A DNA stretch of 34,657 nucleotides from an uncultured Collinsella sp. (GTDB lineage: Bacteria > Actinomycetota > Coriobacteriia > Coriobacteriales > Coriobacteriaceae): the NCBI GenBank assembly GCA_934646965.1, contig CAKUEZ010000012.1:1-34657 (forward strand), read 5' to 3'. Positions 7,203 through 15,383 of the stretch are shown piece after piece (the stretch's first letter is position 1; each line of letters starts with the position of its first letter). The position numbers and the translations under genes are program-made. A model generated the notes under the pieces. That model saw only the letters and a program-made list of their open reading frames with translations. It was not told the origin of the DNA and made no database searches.

Positions 7203-8222
7203 ATGAGTAACGTTCGCGTTTGTGTAGACGTTGTGGGCGGAGACGAAAAACCGCAGGTCGTCCTTGACGGTATTGAGGCGGCCCTGGCAGCCGATCCCGA
7301 TATCGAGGTCCTGGCGGCCGGCCCCGCCGAAATCGTCAATCCCTTTGCCGCCTCCCATGCGCGCGTCGAGGCCCTGGAGGCACCTGATGTCATCGCCATG
7401 GACGACGATCCCATTCGTGCGGTGATGACCAAGCGCAAGTCTTCGATCGTGCTTTCCTGCCGGGCCATTAAGAAGGGCAACGCAGATGCGTTCTTCTCTG
7501 CCGGCTCCACCGGTGCCATGACCGCTGCCGCTACCGCCTATGTGACGCCGTTTAGATATTTGGCCGAAGGCAAGAAGCAGCCGGTGCGTCCGTGCCTGAC
7601 CAATGCGCTGCCCAACCGCGCCGGCGGCCTTACGGTGCTGTGCGATATGGGCGCCAATCCCGATGTCGAGGTCGACGACATGGTGCGCTTCGCCCAGATG
7701 GGTTGCGCTTATGCGCGCGTCGTCCTGGGTATCGAGCATCCCCGTGTGGGCCTGCTTGGTAACGGCACCGAGGACGAGAAGGGCTCCAACTTTACCAAGG
7801 CCTGCTTCCCGGCCATGAAGGCCGCCGTTCCCGGCTTTGTTGGCAACTGCGAGGGCACTGACCTGACGTCGGGCAACTTTGACGTCGTCGTTGCCGACGG
7901 CATGTCGGGCAACATCGCGCTCAAGGCAACCGAGGGCGCTGCCAAGTTTTTGCTGCAGGAGCTCAAGGGTGTCTTTATGGGCTCGTTTGGCACCAAGATC
8001 GCTGCGCTGCTCATGAAAAAGCAGATGCGCGAGCTCAAGGCCAAGCTTTCGGGCGATGCCAAGGGCGGTGCGATTCTGCTTGGCCTGCGTGGCGTGGTCC
8101 TGATCGGCCACGGTGCCACCTCGGTCGAGGCCGTCAAAAACGGTACGCTCGCCGCGGCGGAGGCCGTACGCGCCGGGCTTGTCGAGAACGTCGCAAACTC
8201 CATGGACGGTATCGTTTTGTAA
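7203..8222 (+). CDS. plsX: Phosphate acyltransferase PlsX
   Basis: A 339-residue peripheral enzyme that converts acyl-ACP and phosphate to acyl-phosphate, the donor for PlsY in phospholipid synthesis. Family features are the opening VRVCVDVVGGDEKP, the SAGSTGAMTAAA motif (about residues 99-110), DMGANPDVEVDDMV, the LLGNGTEDEKGSN segment (about 182-194), and FDVVVADGMSGNIALKATEG near 225-244. ATG 7203 is preferred over ATG 7197 because AAGGAG ends at 7195, too close to the earlier start. The gene is directly upstream of acpP, whose product carries the acyl chain, and shares the acyl-phosphate pool with fakA. Confidence 0.96.
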   Translation: MSNVRVCVDVVGGDEKPQVVLDGIEAALAADPDIEVLAAGPAEIVNPFAASHARVEALEAPDVIAMDDDPIRAVMTKRKSSIVLSCRAIKKGNADAFFSAGSTGAMTAAATAYVTPFRYLAEGKKQPVRPCLTNALPNRAGGLTVLCDMGANPDVEVDDMVRFAQMGCAYARVVLGIEHPRVGLLGNGTEDEKGSNFTKACFPAMKAAVPGFVGNCEGTDLTSGNFDVVVADGMSGNIALKATEGAAKFLLQELKGVFMGSFGTKIAALLMKKQMRELKAKLSGDAKGGAILLGLRGVVLIGHGATSVEAVKNGTLAAAEAVRAGLVENVANSMDGIVL

Positions 8223-8270
8223 GAGCGAGTTAGGGCACTGTTATGTGCCTCACGGCCTGCGTCGTGGGGT

Positions 8271-8276
8271 AGAATC
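8271..8276 (+). promoter_or_regulatory. Candidate -10 box for acpP
   Basis: GTGGGGTAGAAT places TAGAAT 70 bases before the acpP ATG in an otherwise non-coding 120-base gap. The -35 region is poor. A small hairpin GGCAC/GTGCC lies just upstream (8235-8250) with no T tract. Confidence 0.4.
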
Positions 8277-8345
8277 AAAACCGTGTTTGGCGCCGCCCGC
8301 GCGGTGCCGATCTTTTGGTATTCGTGCACTATGAGAGGAAGCGCT

Positions 8346-8588
8346 ATGGACCGCTCCGAAATCTTCGACAAGATCGCCGAGGTTGCCGCCGACGTTCTGG
8401 GCGTCGATGTTGCCGAAATTAGCGATGAGACCACGTTTGACGATCTCGATGCCAACTCGCTCGAGCGCCTGCAGCTGGTAACGGCCATTGAGGATGAGTT
8501 CAACCTCGAGATCGATGACGAGACCCTGCTCTCGCTCAACTCTGTCGCCGACGCCGTCGACGCTATCGAAGCTGCCAAGGAGGCCTAA
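8346..8588 (+). CDS. acpP: Acyl carrier protein
   Basis: An 80-residue acidic four-helix protein that carries acyl chains on a phosphopantetheine arm. The attachment serine is Ser38 in LDANSLERLQLV. The usual Asp before this Ser is Asn here (NSL instead of DSL), which is unusual. Helix 3 reads IDDETLLSLNSVADAVDAIEA as in typical ACPs when split at Leu. AGAGGA (8333-8338) sets ATG 8346; upstream in-frame ATGs at 8283 and 8331 lack spacing or an RBS. The stop is 3 bases before rnc. Fatty-acid synthase genes are not in this window. Confidence 0.93.
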   Translation: MDRSEIFDKIAEVAADVLGVDVAEISDETTFDDLDANSLERLQLVTAIEDEFNLEIDDETLLSLNSVADAVDAIEAAKEA

Positions 8589-8591
8589 GTC

Positions 8592-9317
8592 TTGGCTTTG
8601 TCTGAACGACTTACGCGCGCCCAGGAAATCCTGGGCCACGAGTTCAATAACAAGGTGCTGCTGCGCGCGGCGCTCACGCATCCCTCTGCCGTGGAAGGCC
8701 AGCCGGTTTCGGCAAGCTACGAGCGCCTGGAGTTTCTGGGCGATTCCATTTTGGGTGCCGTCGTTGCCCGTTCGCTCTTTGAGTCCTATCCCGAGTTTGA
8801 CGAGGGCAAGCTCACGCGCCTAAAGGTGTCGCTCGTCTCGGGCGCCACGCTGTCCGAGGTGTCCCACGAGTTGGGCATCGATGACATCATCATCTTTGGT
8901 GCCTCCGAGACCGGTACCGGCGCGCGCGGCCTGCATTCGGCGCTCGAGAACGTCTACGAGTCGCTCGTGGGCGCGCTGTATCTGGATGCCGGCTGGGATG
9001 CCGCTGCGGAGTTCATTCACCGCACGCTCAAGCCGCATTTGGCCTCCGAGCGTGCCGAGCATCCCGCAAACCCCAAGTCGTTTTTGCAGGAGTGCGTGCA
9101 GGCCGACGGCCACGAGCCCCCGGCATACAAGCTGGTGGGTTCCGAGGGTCCGGCACATGCGCCTACCTTTACCGCCGTGGTGCTGATCGATGGCATTCGC
9201 CAGGGTCGCGGCACCGGTTCCTCCAAGAAGGAAGCCGAGGGGGCCGCCGCGCTCGAGGCACTCGATCGCATGGGTTACACCGCCAACGGCGTGATTCTCA
9301 ACAAGAAGCACGTGTAA
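8592..9317 (+). CDS. rnc: Ribonuclease III
   Basis: A 241-residue dsRNA-specific endonuclease that processes rRNA precursors and structured mRNAs. The catalytic signature ERLEFLGDSIL is at about residues 44-54. The second acidic cluster sits in ALENVYESLVGALYLDAG (about 116-133). A double-stranded RNA binding domain follows from PKSFLQECVQ (about 162) to the LEALDRMG helix. Translation starts at TTG 8592, supported by AAGGAGG at 8577-8583, which overlaps the end of acpP; no suitable ATG lies nearby. Placement between acpP and smc is a conserved bacterial order, though mutM, often found between rnc and smc, is absent. Confidence 0.96.
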   Translation: MALSERLTRAQEILGHEFNNKVLLRAALTHPSAVEGQPVSASYERLEFLGDSILGAVVARSLFESYPEFDEGKLTRLKVSLVSGATLSEVSHELGIDDIIIFGASETGTGARGLHSALENVYESLVGALYLDAGWDAAAEFIHRTLKPHLASERAEHPANPKSFLQECVQADGHEPPAYKLVGSEGPAHAPTFTAVVLIDGIRQGRGTGSSKKEAEGAAALEALDRMGYTANGVILNKKHV

Positions 9318-9327
9318 GCGAGGAACC

Positions 9328-12300
9328 GTGTATCTCAAGTCCCTCACGCTCAAAGGGTTCAAGTCGTTTGCCGACCGCGCCCATATGTCATTTGAGCCGG
9401 GCCTGACCGTTATCGTCGGTCCCAACGGCTCGGGAAAATCGAACATCTCCGACTCCATCCTGTGGGTCCTGGGCGAGCAGAGCGCTAAGCAGCTGCGCGG
9501 CCAGGCCATGGAGGATGTCATCTTCTCGGGCTCGTCGGCGCGCAAGCCGGTGGGTGTCGCCGAGGTCACGCTGGTGCTCGACAACTCGGACCATATTCTG
9601 CCCGTCGACTTTGACGAGGTCGCCATCACCCGTCGCATGTATCGCTCGGGTGAGAGCGAGTACCTCATCAACTCGAGTCCGTGCCGCCTGATGGACATTC
9701 AGGACATCCTGCACGATTCGGGACTGGGCAAGGATACGCATTCCATCATCAGCCAGGGCAAGCTCGATGCCATTTTGCAGAGCCGCCCCGAGGAGCGCCG
9801 TGCCCTTATCGAGGAGGCCGCCGGCATCTCCAAGCACAAGCGCCGCAAGGAGCGCGCGCTCAAAAAGATCAAGTCGATGGACGAGCACCTGACCCGTGCC
9901 CGCGACATCAATAAGGAAATCGCCCGTCAGCTGCGACCGCTGGAACGTCAGGTCGATCGCGCGCGCAAGTACAAAGAGCTGTCCTCGCGCGCGAACGAGC
10001 TTACGCAGATGCTGGCCGTCGACGAGCTGCGTTCGCTGCAGTCGCAGTGGAACGATCTGGAGAGCCGCTCCAATGAGGGTGCCGCCGAGCTTGAGCTCGC
10101 GCAGTATCGCTTGGGCGAGAAGGAGCGCGAACTCGAGAAGCTCCAGGTCATGCTCGAGGAAAAGGGCCTGTTTGTAGGCGACCTGGGCGAGCAGCGCCGC
10201 CATATGCAAGACGTTGTGGGCCGCATTAACTCCGATATGCGCCTGCTCGAGGAAAAGGGCCACAACATGGTGTCGCGCCTGTCCGACATGCGCGGGCAGA
10301 TCTCGGGCTCCGAGCATCAGCGCCGTCGCGTGGTCGAGGAGCTTGAGGACGCCCGTGCCCAGCTCGAGGAAGTGACCGGTGCGCACATGCAGGCCCAGGA
10401 GGATGTTGACGCCGCCGGTCCTGCCGCCGCCGAGCTTCACGAGCGCCGCGTGGCGCTCGACAACCAGATTTCTCAGCTTACGCGCGAGCAGCGCGATGTG
10501 CAGCGCGTGGCCGATAATGCTGCGCTCGAACTCGCCAAGGTGAAGGACTCCTTGAGCAACGCCGAGGTCGAGGACAACATGTATGCCTCGCGCCTGGAGC
10601 AGATTGATGAACAGCTCGAGGAGGTTACGGCTTCGCTCGAGAGCCGCCGCGACCGTGCTGAGGAGCTTGACGGCGCCCTTGAGGAAGCTCGTCAGGCTCA
10701 GATCGATGCGCGTGAGGCCACCGAGGTCGCCCGTGCGGCCCTGAAGGACCTGCGTGCCCGCGAGAGCGAGGCGCGCAATAAGCTGTCCGAGGTGCGCTCG
10801 GAGCTTGCCAGCCAAAAGAAGCTCGATGCCCGCATGGCCGACAGCTCGCCGCTCGTGAGCCGTCTGGTGGGCGCGCTGGGCGATGACATAACGGGTCGCC
10901 TGGGCGATGTACTCGAGGCCCCGCGCGAGCTTGAGGGCCTGGTTGAGCAACTGCTCGCCGGCGATATCGATGCGCTGCTGTTTGACGATGCGTCCGCGCT
11001 GGAGCGCGCCGGCCGTGCCGCCCTGGAGCAGAAGAAGGCCTCGGGCGAGGCACTGCTGGTGGCGCGCGGCGTGAGTGGCTCTGCCGTCGCCGAGGGAGCT
11101 GACGGCACTCGTCTGGTCGACCGCCTGTCCGTGCGTGCGGGCTATGGTCCGGTCGTCGAGGCGCTGCTCGGCGGTTATTACGTGGTCGATGACCTTGCTG
11201 CCGCGCTAGCGGCTCCGGTCGTTGACGGCGTGACTTATGTGACCCCCGATGGCGCCCGCGTTGCCTGCGGCGGATTGGTGCGCGTGGGCCTCGATGCCGG
11301 TGAGGCGTCGGGCGCTCTGGAGCGCAAGCGCCGCATTCGTGAGCTCGAGGGCCTGGAGCCCGATCTTGCTGCTGTGTTTGAGCATGTGTCGGATCAGGTT
11401 GTCGAGGCCAATGCTGCCGTCGAGGAGGCGCGTGCCGCCGAGGGCGATGCCGCCGGCGAGATTGCCCGCCTTGAGGGCGAGCGCCGCTCGCTGTTGTCCG
11501 AGATCGGCCGTCTGGAGCAGAGTGCCAACAACGCCGAGGTCGAGCGCGTGCGCATCTCCAAGCGCCGCGAGCAGGCTGCCGAGGCCGTGCGTGCCGCGCG
11601 TCCGCGTGTGGACGAGCTTACCCGCTCGCGTGATGAGGCCCGAGCTCAGGCGAGTGACCTGGGGCTGCAGATTGCCGAGGCCAATGACGAGCTCGATCGC
11701 GTGCGCCGTGACGACTCCGAGGCTGCCGGTAAGCTCGCCGACGCCAAGGTTCGTTTGGCCCAGACGAGCGAGCGTCTGCGTTCGCTGAAGGGCCGTGTGC
11801 CCGACCTGGAGCATCGCCTTGAGGGCATCGACCGTCGTATCCGTGGAACGCGCCAGGCCTCGCGCTCGCTCGAGCTGCTGCGCCTGCGCGTCGACCCCAT
11901 GCATGAGCGCTATTCGGCCCTGCTGGAGCGCGCCTCGGATTGGGCCGCGCGCCTGCGTGACCAGGCCTCACTCGAGGAGGCGGACTCGGCTTCGCTCAAG
12001 AAGACCATCGAGGACGCCAAGGCCGAGGTCGCCCGCGCCAAGGAGAGGGTCGATGCCGCCACCGCCACGCAAAACGAGTTCAAGGTCGCGCGTGGCAAGC
12101 TCGAGGTGCAGGTGGAAGCCGCCATCAAGGCCATCACCGCCGATGGTACGACGGTGCTCGAAGAAGCGCTCATGCTTCCTGCGCCCACCGACCGCGACGC
12201 CGCCGAGCGCGAGCTCAACCAGCTCGTTCGTCAAATCAACAACCTGGGTCCTGTGAACCAGGTCGCCATGGAGGAGTACGAGCAGCTCAAGCGCCGTGCC

Positions 12301-12864
12301 GATTACATTGAGGAACAGCTTGCCGATCTGGAGAGTGCGCGCAAGGCACTCACCAAGATCACCGTGGCCATCGACCGCAAGATGCGCAAGGCGTTCCTGG
12401 TAACCTTTGAGAAGGTCGATGCGAACTTCCGCGAGATCTTCGCCATGCTCTTCCCGGGTGGTCAGGCGCATCTGGAGATGACCGACCCCGAGCACCCGGC
12501 CGAGACGGGCATCGAGGTCGTGGCCCAGCCGCGCGGCAAGCGCATCACCAAGATGATGCTCATGTCGGGTGGCGAGAAGAGCCTGACGGCGCTCGCCCTG
12601 CTCTTTGCCGTGTACCGCACGCGCACGGTGCCGTTCTATGTGCTAGACGAGGTCGAGGCGGCGCTCGACGACGCCAACCTATCCAAGCTCATCGGCGCCC
12701 TCGATGTCCTGCGTTCCGATACGCAGCTCTTGGTCATTTCGCATCAGCGCCGTACTATGGAGGACGCTGACGTTCTCTACGGCGTCTCGATGCAAGCCGA
12801 CGGCGTCAGTCGCGTCGTCTCGCAAAAACTCGATCGCGAAACCGGAAAGGTCGTGAATGCATAA
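9328..12864 (+). CDS. smc: Chromosome segregation protein SMC
   Basis: A 1178-residue structural-maintenance-of-chromosomes ATPase, the core of the SMC-ScpAB condensin that organises the replicated nucleoid. The Walker A motif GPNGSGKSN lies at 31-39. Two long charged coiled coils flank a hinge at about 505-655, which ends with a glycine motif in ARVACGGLVRVG. The signature motif LMSGGEKSLTALALLF is near 1075-1090, and Walker B FYVLDEVEAALDDAN near 1102-1116. The hinge is divergent and Ala-rich. Start is GTG 9328 with GAGGAA just ahead, 10 bases after rnc. The stop overlaps the ftsY ATG by one base. scpA and scpB are not in the window. Confidence 0.98.
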   Translation: MYLKSLTLKGFKSFADRAHMSFEPGLTVIVGPNGSGKSNISDSILWVLGEQSAKQLRGQAMEDVIFSGSSARKPVGVAEVTLVLDNSDHILPVDFDEVAITRRMYRSGESEYLINSSPCRLMDIQDILHDSGLGKDTHSIISQGKLDAILQSRPEERRALIEEAAGISKHKRRKERALKKIKSMDEHLTRARDINKEIARQLRPLERQVDRARKYKELSSRANELTQMLAVDELRSLQSQWNDLESRSNEGAAELELAQYRLGEKERELEKLQVMLEEKGLFVGDLGEQRRHMQDVVGRINSDMRLLEEKGHNMVSRLSDMRGQISGSEHQRRRVVEELEDARAQLEEVTGAHMQAQEDVDAAGPAAAELHERRVALDNQISQLTREQRDVQRVADNAALELAKVKDSLSNAEVEDNMYASRLEQIDEQLEEVTASLESRRDRAEELDGALEEARQAQIDAREATEVARAALKDLRARESEARNKLSEVRSELASQKKLDARMADSSPLVSRLVGALGDDITGRLGDVLEAPRELEGLVEQLLAGDIDALLFDDASALERAGRAALEQKKASGEALLVARGVSGSAVAEGADGTRLVDRLSVRAGYGPVVEALLGGYYVVDDLAAALAAPVVDGVTYVTPDGARVACGGLVRVGLDAGEASGALERKRRIRELEGLEPDLAAVFEHVSDQVVEANAAVEEARAAEGDAAGEIARLEGERRSLLSEIGRLEQSANNAEVERVRISKRREQAAEAVRAARPRVDELTRSRDEARAQASDLGLQIAEANDELDRVRRDDSEAAGKLADAKVRLAQTSERLRSLKGRVPDLEHRLEGIDRRIRGTRQASRSLELLRLRVDPMHERYSALLERASDWAARLRDQASLEEADSASLKKTIEDAKAEVARAKERVDAATATQNEFKVARGKLEVQVEAAIKAITADGTTVLEEALMLPAPTDRDAAERELNQLVRQINNLGPVNQVAMEEYEQLKRRADYIEEQLADLESARKALTKITVAIDRKMRKAFLVTFEKVDANFREIFAMLFPGGQAHLEMTDPEHPAETGIEVVAQPRGKRITKMMLMSGGEKSLTALALLFAVYRTRTVPFYVLDEVEAALDDANLSKLIGALDVLRSDTQLLVISHQRRTMEDADVLYGVSMQADGVSRVVSQKLDRETGKVVNA

Positions 12865-13781
12865 TGGGATTCTTTGACGCTCTCTCGCGCGGACTTGAGC
12901 GCAGCCGCGAGGCCCTCAACGAGGTCTTCTACTTTGGCGGCGAGGTCGACGAGGATTTTTGGGAGGACCTTGAGGACACCCTTGTCATGGGTGACATGGG
13001 TGCCGAGGTCGCCATTCAGGTCTCCGATGACCTGCGCGATGCCGCGGCCAAGAAGAACCTCAAGACCGCCCCGCAGCTCCGCCGCGCCCTGGCTGAGCAG
13101 CTCGAGGGCCACTTTGTGCCCGTCGAGCGCGATCCGTTCTCCGATACGCCGAGCTGCGTGCTGTTCGTCGGCATCAACGGCGCCGGCAAGACCACCACGG
13201 TCGGCAAGATCGCGAGTGCCATGTCCGCCCGCGGCAAGAACGTCGTGATCGGTTCGGCCGATACCTTCCGTGCCGCCGCTATCGAGCAGCTCGATGTGTG
13301 GGGTCAGCGCGCCGGTGTACCGGTCATCAAGCGTGACCGCGGCTCCGATCCGGCGAGCGTGTGCTATGACGTGCTCGACGAAGCCGATAAGCGCGGCAGT
13401 GACCTGGTGCTCATCGATACCGCCGGCCGTCTGCACACGAGCCCCGAGCTCATGCGCGAGCTTGCCAAGGTGGTCAACGTGACCCGTAAGCGTGCCGCCA
13501 ATATGGCCGCCGGCCCCATGCCGGTCTCGGTCGTGCTCGTGATCGATGCCGCCACCGGCCAGAACGGCCTGAACCAGGCACTCGAGTTTAACGAGGCGCT
13601 GGGCCTGGACGGTATTATCATGACTAAGCTCGACGGCACGGCAAAGGGCGGTATCGCCATGGCCGTGGCCGAGAAGCTCAAGCTCCCTATCCTGCGCATC
13701 GGCGTGGGTGAGCAGGTCGATGACCTGCAGGAGTTTAACGCCAAAGATTTCTGCCGCGCCCTGGTGGGCGAGTCCAACTAA
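12864..13781 (+). CDS. ftsY: Signal recognition particle receptor FtsY
   Basis: A 305-residue SRP GTPase receptor that docks ribosome-nascent chain-Ffh complexes at the membrane. It has a short amphipathic start (MGFFDALSRGLERSREAL) followed directly by the N domain. The G domain has G1 GINGAGKTTT (about 102-111), ADTFRAAAIEQL, DTAGRLHTSPELM (about 184-196) and TKLDGTAKGG (about 253-262). The long acidic A domain of enterobacterial FtsY is missing, so membrane contact probably relies on the N-terminal helix. The ATG overlaps the smc stop (TAATG). The ffh gene for its partner follows immediately. Confidence 0.97.
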   Translation: MGFFDALSRGLERSREALNEVFYFGGEVDEDFWEDLEDTLVMGDMGAEVAIQVSDDLRDAAAKKNLKTAPQLRRALAEQLEGHFVPVERDPFSDTPSCVLFVGINGAGKTTTVGKIASAMSARGKNVVIGSADTFRAAAIEQLDVWGQRAGVPVIKRDRGSDPASVCYDVLDEADKRGSDLVLIDTAGRLHTSPELMRELAKVVNVTRKRAANMAAGPMPVSVVLVIDAATGQNGLNQALEFNEALGLDGIIMTKLDGTAKGGIAMAVAEKLKLPILRIGVGEQVDDLQEFNAKDFCRALVGESN

Positions 13782-13791
13782 GGAGTAGCTA

Positions 13792-15267
13792 GTGTTTGAT
13801 TCCCTGAGCGATCGCCTCAACGACACATTTGACCGCCTGCGCGGCAAGGGTAAGCTGACCGAGGCCGATATCACCTCGGCTATGCGCGACATCCGCATGG
13901 CGCTGCTCGAGGCCGACGTCAACTTTAAGGTCGTCAAGGAGTTTGTAGCCAAGACCAAGGAGCGCTGCATGACCGCCGAGGTCATGGAGTCGCTCTCGCC
14001 GGCGCAAAACGTCGTCAAGATCGTGCTCGATGAGCTCACCGAGATGCTCGGCTCCACCGAGAGCAAGCTCGTCTTTAGCAACCGTATCCCCAACGTCATC
14101 ATGCTCGTGGGCCTGCAGGGCTCCGGTAAGACCACGGCGGCTGTAAAGCTCGCCTACCTGCTCAAGAAGCAGGGCCGCTCGCCGCTGCTCGCCGCGTGCG
14201 ACGTCTACCGTCCCGCCGCCGCCGACCAGCTGGCGACGCTCGGCGGCGAGATCGGCGTGCCGGTCTTCCGCGGCGATGTCGCGCACCCGGTCGACATTGC
14301 CAAGGGCGCCATCCAGGAGGCCGTCGACCACCTGCGCGACGTGGTCATCGTCGATACCGCCGGTCGCCTGCAGATCGATGAGCAGATGATGCAGGAGGCC
14401 GTCGATATCAAGAAGGCCGTCAAGCCCGACCAGGTGCTGATGGTCGTCGACGCCATGACCGGCCAGGACATCGTCAACGTCGTTTCGACCTTTGCGGAGC
14501 GCACCGACTTTGACGGCGTGATCATCTCCAAGCTCGATGGTGACGCCCGTGGCGGTGGCGCGCTTTCGGTGCGTCAGGTGACCGGCAAGCCCATCAAGTT
14601 CGTGAGCATGGGCGAGAAGCCCGATTCGCTGGAGCCGTTCTATCCCGACCGCATGGCCAAGCGCATTCTGGGCATGGGCGACGTCGTCGGCATTATCGAG
14701 AAGGCCCAGGAGGCGGCCGATGCAGAGCAGCTCGAGGCTGCCGAGCGTATGCTGCGTGAGGGCTTTACCATGAACGACATGCTCGATCAGATGAAGGCCG
14801 TCAAGAAGATGGGCGGCATGAAGGGCATCCTGGGTATGCTCCCCGGCGGCCAGCGCGCGCTTAACCAGATGGGCGGCAACCTGGACGAGGGCATCTTCGA
14901 TAAGAACGAGGCCATCATCATGTCGATGACCAAGGAGGAGCGCCTGCGTCCCTCCATCATCAACGGCCAGCGCCGTGCTCGCATTGCCAAGGGAGCCGGC
15001 GTGACCCCCACCGAGGTCAACAGCCTTATGAAGCAGTGGGGCGAGATGAACAAGATGATGGGCCGCATGCGCACGATGGCCAATCAGGCGCAGGCCGGCG
15101 GCAAAAAGGGCAAGAAGGGTAAGAAGGGCAAGAAAATGCGCATGCCCAATATCCCCGGTCTGGACGCCATGGGTCTGGGCGGTATGGGTGGCCTGGGTAC
15201 GGGCGGCCCCAAGTCCGATATGGATTTGCTGCGGCAGATGGAAGCGCAGATGCGCAATAAGAGGTAA
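13792..15267 (+). CDS. ffh: Signal recognition particle protein Ffh (SRP54)
   Basis: A 491-residue SRP GTPase that binds signal sequences and 4.5S RNA. The N domain occupies about 1-90. The G domain carries GLQGSGKTTAAVKL (about 105-118), CDVYRPAAADQL, DTAGRLQID and SKLDGDARGGGALS. The methionine-rich M domain (about 300-435) includes MNDMLDQMKAVKKMGGMKGI and the RNA-binding RPSIINGQRRARIAKGAG segment. A Lys-Gly repeat (about 438-449) and a Gly/Met-rich tail end the protein, making it longer than the usual ~450. GTG 13792 is preceded by AAGGAG (13780-13785). I could not find the 4.5S RNA gene in this window. Confidence 0.97.
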   Translation: MFDSLSDRLNDTFDRLRGKGKLTEADITSAMRDIRMALLEADVNFKVVKEFVAKTKERCMTAEVMESLSPAQNVVKIVLDELTEMLGSTESKLVFSNRIPNVIMLVGLQGSGKTTAAVKLAYLLKKQGRSPLLAACDVYRPAAADQLATLGGEIGVPVFRGDVAHPVDIAKGAIQEAVDHLRDVVIVDTAGRLQIDEQMMQEAVDIKKAVKPDQVLMVVDAMTGQDIVNVVSTFAERTDFDGVIISKLDGDARGGGALSVRQVTGKPIKFVSMGEKPDSLEPFYPDRMAKRILGMGDVVGIIEKAQEAADAEQLEAAERMLREGFTMNDMLDQMKAVKKMGGMKGILGMLPGGQRALNQMGGNLDEGIFDKNEAIIMSMTKEERLRPSIINGQRRARIAKGAGVTPTEVNSLMKQWGEMNKMMGRMRTMANQAQAGGKKGKKGKKGKKMRMPNIPGLDAMGLGGMGGLGTGGPKSDMDLLRQMEAQMRNKR

Positions 15268-15294
15268 CGACTTGGATTGAGTCGTGTATGACAG

Positions 15295-15326
15295 AGGCCG
15301 CGCGGAGTTTGTTCCGCGCGGCCTTT
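15295..15326 (+). terminator. Terminator after ffh
   Basis: A perfect 12-bp GC-rich stem, 15295-15306 with 15313-15324, closes a GTTTGT loop and runs into TTTGTTG. The stem can also act in the opposite direction for the convergent gene ending at 15384, although the T tract on that side is poor. Confidence 0.85.
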
Positions 15327-15383
15327 GTTGTTGTGCCGTGTTGAGTTTGTCTGACTGGACGAGCGTCGAGTCGTTGCTTGCCG

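Noticed and set aside
8235..8250. GGCAC/GTGCC hairpin after plsX as a terminator
   Set aside because: Only 5 bp and no T tract follows.
15268..15383. Possible 4.5S SRP RNA gene next to ffh
   Set aside because: The segment contains only the ffh terminator; no GGAA-tetraloop SRP hairpin could be found.
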